In this document: positions 61,059-64,000 of the stretch, one piece after another
Numbering within the stretch: position 1 is the first letter of the stretch
Layout: the number at the start of each line of letters is the position of its first letter
Source: Planctomycetota bacterium
GTDB taxonomy: Bacteria; Planctomycetota; PLA2; JAEUHO01
NCBI GenBank assembly: GCA_029259775.1
Contig: JAJDEN010000012.1
Location: forward strand, 1 to 64,000
Direction of reading: 5' to 3'
DNA: 64,000 bases
Translations under genes and position numbers: made by a program
Notes under the pieces: model-generated
What the model was told of the DNA's origin: nothing
What the model saw: only the letters and a program-made list of their open reading frames with translations
Database searches by the model: none

Positions 61059-61699
61059 TCCAACTCGCGGAAGGCCAGGTAGAAGTCGACGTGCTGGTAG
61101 TCCTTGCCCGCGCGCGCCTTGACGTCCGCGGTCGTCTTCGGAGGCGGCACGACGACGCTCTCGCCGGGCTGCCAGTTGACGGGCGTCGCGACGCCGTGCT
61201 CGGCTGAGGTCTGGAGGCTGTCCATCAACCGGATGATCTCGTCGACACTCCGGCCGTTGCTGAGCGGGTAGTAGATGAGCGCCGCGACCTTGCGCTGCGG
61301 ACTGATCACGAACACCGCACGGACGGTGACGGTGGCCGACTCGCCCGGGTGGATCATGCCGTACTTCTGCGCGACCTTCGTGTCGAGGTCGGCGATGAGC
61401 GGGTAGGGCAGTTCGACGCCGAGCTTCTCCTTGATGTTCTCGCGCCACGCCAGGTGACTGTGGATCGAGTCGATCGATAGCCCAATGAGCTTGGTGTTGC
61501 GCGCCGTGAACTCGTCGCTCCTCTTGGCGAACGCCGTCAGCTCCGTCGTACAGACGGGCGTGAAGTCGGCCGGATGCGAGAAGAGTACGACCCAGCTGTC
61601 GCCCTGCCACTCGCTGAACGTGATCTCGCCGTCGGTGGTCACGGCGGTGAAGTCAGGCGCGGTGTCGCCGATGCGCGGGATGCCGGTGGACTCGGACAT
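61034..61699 (-). CDS. 1-Cys peroxiredoxin (Prx6 type)
   Basis: Reduces hydrogen peroxide and organic hydroperoxides. The 221 residues have the peroxidatic Cys50 in SHPADFTPVCTTE, the Prx6-type LSIDSIHSHLAWRENI and the C-terminal PVNWQPGESVVV ... GKDYQHVDFYLAFREL. No resolving Cys is seen in the usual 2-Cys position, so an external thiol is needed. Length fits Prx6. It is convergent with the 2'-5' RNA ligase-like gene. Confidence 0.94.
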   Translation of the reverse strand: MSESTGIPRIGDTAPDFTAVTTDGEITFSEWQGDSWVVLFSHPADFTPVCTTELTAFAKRSDEFTARNTKLIGLSIDSIHSHLAWRENIKEKLGVELPYPLIADLDTKVAQKYGMIHPGESATVTVRAVFVISPQRKVAALIYYPLSNGRSVDEIIRLMDSLQTSAEHGVATPVNWQPGESVVVPPPKTTADVKARAGKDYQHVDFYLAFRELDQPPSANS

Positions 61700-61789
61700 G
61701 GGAGGATCTCCTGGGGCATGGTCTTGGGGAGGGATGGGGTCTCGGGGAAGGACCGCGTGGGGGGCACTGAGTATGCCGCCGCGCCGAGG

Positions 61790-62569
61790 TCAGCGCTCGA
61801 AGGTGAACAGCTTGGGGAGCTTCTTCTTGTGCTCCTTGTAGGCCGCGAGCCACTTGTCGATGTCGGCGAACTTCTGGCCTGTCAGCTCATCAAGTGCTAC
61901 GACGAGGGTCTGGCGCAGGAAGTTGTAGCGTTCCCGGGCCGCGGCCCCGCCGCCCTTGCCCTGCTTGGCGTTCGTGCCGCCAGGACGCAGCTTCTTCAGG
62001 TAGCTGAGCAGCTCCTGGAGCACGCGCACGCGTTGCTTGGACCAGCCGTACTTGCCCAGCGCCTGGATGGCGTAGCGGGAGACGTTGGCGTCCTTCGCCT
62101 TCGACATGAGGCCGAGCAGCGTCGGAACAGCCGCCGCCGGCGCGAGCGCCCCCACCGTCTGGACCACGCTGAGGGGGAACGGCCCAGCCGCCGTGACCTT
62201 GACGCTCGGAACGAAGCGCTTGAGTTCCTTCCACGCCGCCTTGGGGTCGTTGACCTTGGTCAGCGCCGTGGCCACGGCGGTCCGCGTCGCGCCCAGCTCA
62301 TCCTTGGACATCACGCCCGCGGCGGCCTTGAGCAGCTTCGCGCGCACCGTCGCGCTCTTCAGCTCGTTGTGGAGTTTCACCAGGCGCGGTAGCGCGCGCT
62401 CGATGTCGGGCTTCTTCTTGGCGGCGACGAAGCCCTCGATCTTCGTGATCAGGTTCGCCGCTTCGCGGGCGCGGGCCTCTTCTGCCGGATCGGCAGCGTG
62501 GGCCCGGCCTGCGATGCAGAGCAGGAGGACGGTGGCCGCGAAGGCGTTACTCGCCGTCCTGCTTCCCAT
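61790..62569 (-). CDS. Exported HEAT-like helical repeat protein
   Basis: The 259 residues begin with a signal peptide (about 8-27, GRAHA) and continue as helical pairs: ERALPRLVKLHNELKSATVRAKLLKAAAGV and VQTVGALAPAAAVPTLLGLMSKAKDANVSRYAIQALGKYGW. These look like HEAT/armadillo repeats, i.e. a protein-interaction scaffold in the periplasm. The ATG at 62569 lies within the end of the pseudo-HtrA gene (23-nt overlap), so it is probably the last gene of a three-gene unit with 62547-63536 and 63566-64000. Confidence 0.75.
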   Translation of the reverse strand: MGSRTASNAFAATVLLLCIAGRAHAADPAEEARAREAANLITKIEGFVAAKKKPDIERALPRLVKLHNELKSATVRAKLLKAAAGVMSKDELGATRTAVATALTKVNDPKAAWKELKRFVPSVKVTAAGPFPLSVVQTVGALAPAAAVPTLLGLMSKAKDANVSRYAIQALGKYGWSKQRVRVLQELLSYLKKLRPGGTNAKQGKGGGAAARERYNFLRQTLVVALDELTGQKFADIDKWLAAYKEHKKKLPKLFTFER

Positions 62570-63536
62570 CGTCCTTCTTCGGCCCCTCTTCCTTGGGTGC
62601 GTCCTTCTTGGGAGTCTCCTTCTTGGGAGCCTCCTCCTTGGGCATCTTGGCGTCGCCTTCGTCCTTCGGCGCGTCCTTCTTCGGCTCATCCTTCTTCGTC
62701 TCGTCCTTCTTCGGATCGGCATCGGCTGCCTCGGCGGCGGCCTCTTCCTCTTCCTCGAGGATGCGGTCGAGCTCGGCCTTGGACTTCTTGAGCGCCGTCG
62801 CGACCGTCGGGCCCGCGACCTTCAGCGAGAGCAGGAACGGACGGATGACGGAGTCTTCGCCGACACCTTCCTGGGAGACGATGATGCCAGCCACGGCCCC
62901 GGCCGCGTCGTAGGCCGGCTTGCCGATCTGGTTTCCCGCGCCTTGGATGATCCACATGCTGCGCGGCTTCGTGACGCTGCCGGCGATGCTCATCCGAATG
63001 GCCATGGGTGCGTGGTCGAAGCCCTGATCCAGGCGCGTGACGCCGTAGAGACGCTGGCCCAGCTTCGGCTCGACGTAGGTAGCCATGTCGAGAGCCTGGA
63101 TCTTCTTTTCGCCAAGATCCTTCACGAGGACGAAGGCCAGGCCGAGCTTGCTGTCCTTGGCGCCGAGCACGGCGTTGTACTCGCGCGTGTCGCCGGGAAA
63201 GACGACACGGATGTTGGACGGCACGGCCGATATGTCGAAGCGACGACGGAGCTGGCGGGGGATGCCGCCGGCGCCGAACGCGGAGCCAGGGATCATGACC
63301 AGGCCCGAGTTGTCGACCACGACGCCACTGGCGTTGCCGGCCTGCTCACGGGGGGGGGCCACAGGGGCGCCGTTCTGCGTGATCTTGACGTTGAGCACGA
63401 ACTTGACGGACACGATCGTGTTCGCCTTGTCCTTGATCAGCTTCTGGTAGACCGCAGCTTCATCGGCGAAAGCCGAGGGCGTGGCGACGAACGTCGCGAG
63501 CGCGAGGCTAACGGCGGCAAGGATGGAAGTGCGCAT
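62547..63536 (-). CDS. HtrA/trypsin-like pseudo-protease with a Lys/Glu/Pro-rich tail
   Basis: The 329-residue exported protein has a signal peptide (about 1-24, SAFA). Residues about 30-240 follow a trypsin-like HtrA fold (VSVKFVLNVKI ... ASGVVVDNSGLVMIPGSAFG), but the catalytic His region is not conserved and the nucleophile loop (GNSGGP in HtrA) reads GNQIGKP. It should be inactive. The last about 75 residues are a low-complexity acidic/basic repeat (KKDEPKKDAPKDEG). A PDZ gene lies 29 nt upstream and a HEAT-like gene overlaps downstream, suggesting a periplasmic assembly. Confidence 0.75.
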   Translation of the reverse strand: MRTSILAAVSLALATFVATPSAFADEAAVYQKLIKDKANTIVSVKFVLNVKITQNGAPVAPPREQAGNASGVVVDNSGLVMIPGSAFGAGGIPRQLRRRFDISAVPSNIRVVFPGDTREYNAVLGAKDSKLGLAFVLVKDLGEKKIQALDMATYVEPKLGQRLYGVTRLDQGFDHAPMAIRMSIAGSVTKPRSMWIIQGAGNQIGKPAYDAAGAVAGIIVSQEGVGEDSVIRPFLLSLKVAGPTVATALKKSKAELDRILEEEEEAAAEAADADPKKDETKKDEPKKDAPKDEGDAKMPKEEAPKKETPKKDAPKEEGPKKDDGKQDGE

Positions 63537-63565
63537 GGGAGTCTCTTTCGTGGGGGCAGGTGCAA

Positions 63566-64000
63566 TCAGTCGCGCGGCCACTCGGGACGCATGAATACGA
63601 ACGCCGTGGAGCGGTCCCTACGCACGAACAACTTCACGCGCTTGGGCTTGTCCTTGGCCAACTTGCGGACGAGCTTCTTGAACGTGCGGATGCTGTCCAC
63701 CGTCTCGTCGTTGATCTTCAGGAGGATGTCGCCCGCCCGCAGGTTCGCCACCTGCGCCCAGCTACCCGAGGTGACCGCCGAGATGATCAAGCCCTGGTAG
63801 TCCTTCGGGAGGTCGTTGTTCACACGGTCGAGGAAGGTCATCTCGCGGACCTTGTACTCGAGCACGGGATCCTCGGCGCCGCGGGCGTCCGCAGCGGTGT
63901 TGGGCGTCTCTTCGAGGCTGACGGTGATCTCCATCGGCTTGCCCGCGCGAATCACGCTGAGTTTCGCCTCGGAGCCGATCTCGAGGTCCTCGACCTTGCG
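63566..64000 (-). CDS. PDZ-domain protein, C-terminal part (cut by window edge)
   Basis: The frame is open to the window edge, with 144 codons visible before the stop. The visible part ends an HtrA-type or PDZ-only protein: LSVIRAGKPMEITVSLEE is the last strand of one PDZ domain, and residues about 65-140 form a second (DYQGLIISAVTSGSWAQVANLRAGDILLKINDETV). Any protease domain would lie outside the window. It is the first visible gene of the unit with the pseudo-HtrA. Confidence 0.8.
   Translation of the reverse strand, partial: RKVEDLEIGSEAKLSVIRAGKPMEITVSLEETPNTAADARGAEDPVLEYKVREMTFLDRVNNDLPKDYQGLIISAVTSGSWAQVANLRAGDILLKINDETVDSIRTFKKLVRKLAKDKPKRVKLFVRRDRSTAFVFMRPEWPRD

Noticed and set aside
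1..64000. UGA reassigned to Gly or Trp across the genome
   Set aside because: Many clear genes end in TGA at their expected length (for example the ATGA overlaps at 3051, 16854, 23681, 54075 and TGATG at 49360 and 50208).
1..64000. tRNA or rRNA genes
   Set aside because: I inspected the intergenic stretches for T-loop (GGTTCGA-type) and acceptor pairing and saw no convincing candidate; a covariance search would be decisive.

Overview
The window is about 64 kb of GC-rich, densely packed chromosomal DNA from a Gram-negative-type bacterium. I see no rRNA, tRNA, insertion sequence, prophage or CRISPR array. Many products carry lipoprotein or Sec signals. There is a TolC-like efflux operon, a System II cytochrome c maturation pair with a very long CcsA, a giant alpha-2-macroglobulin, a DPP IV-type peptidase, and secreted proteins of a style common in Planctomycetota (for example a mature N-terminus near AHGGTYRGPG). 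Planctomycetota is my best guess; it is an inference from gene content, not from a phylogenetic marker.

Layout. 0-5.4 kb: a cut-off membrane protein, a DUF2959 lipoprotein, and the minus-strand set lipoprotein / ResB-type / CcsA-type. 5.6-10.3 kb: rpsD, a 105-bp tandem repeat, DPP IV, a non-catalytic LexA-like domain protein and a hydrolase-thioredoxin fusion. 10.3-16.4 kb: metG, trpS and two surface lipoproteins. 16.7-19.3 kb: feoA-feoB-small FeoB-associated protein behind a Fur-box-like palindrome. 19.7-25.6 kb: dinB, an NlpC/P60 peptidase, a two-selenocysteine thioredoxin-MsrA fusion, a DUF2306 pair and rsgA. 25.8-31.3 kb: a stretch of relaxed codon bias with a tiny ORF, two large exported proteins and a response-regulator-like factor. 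31.4-38.0 kb: dnaE2, a DUF899 thioredoxin-like protein, a secreted protein, a TANGO2/NRDE protein and PAS-GGDEF. 38.2-46.4 kb: the alpha-2-macroglobulin. 46.5-53.5 kb: a glycosyltransferase, the coupled pfk-PHP-psd operon, an Ig-like protein and gltX. 53.5-60.4 kb: a tightly coupled ABC efflux operon headed by a second selenoprotein gene. 60.5-64 kb: a 2'-5' RNA ligase-like protein, a 1-Cys peroxiredoxin, a HEAT-like protein, a pseudo-HtrA and a PDZ protein.

Most notable. Two genes contain in-frame UGA codons, three in total. Each UGA is followed 17-19 nt later by a stem-loop with a GGU-type apical loop, the geometry of a bacterial SECIS. One gene encodes an exported protein with a UxxC thioredoxin-like motif (U68-C71) fused to an MsrA-like domain (U186). 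The other encodes a small exported protein with a Cys-Sec pair (C54-U55) and a later CPCC motif, at the head of an ABC-MFP-OMF efflux operon. Ordinary genes here end in TGA, so general UGA reassignment is not the explanation.

Regulation visible in sequence: a 20-bp motif shared by the dinB and dnaE2 promoters (candidate SOS operator), a Fur-box-like palindrome abutting feoA, and many 4-nt ATGA or TGATG overlaps that imply translational coupling.
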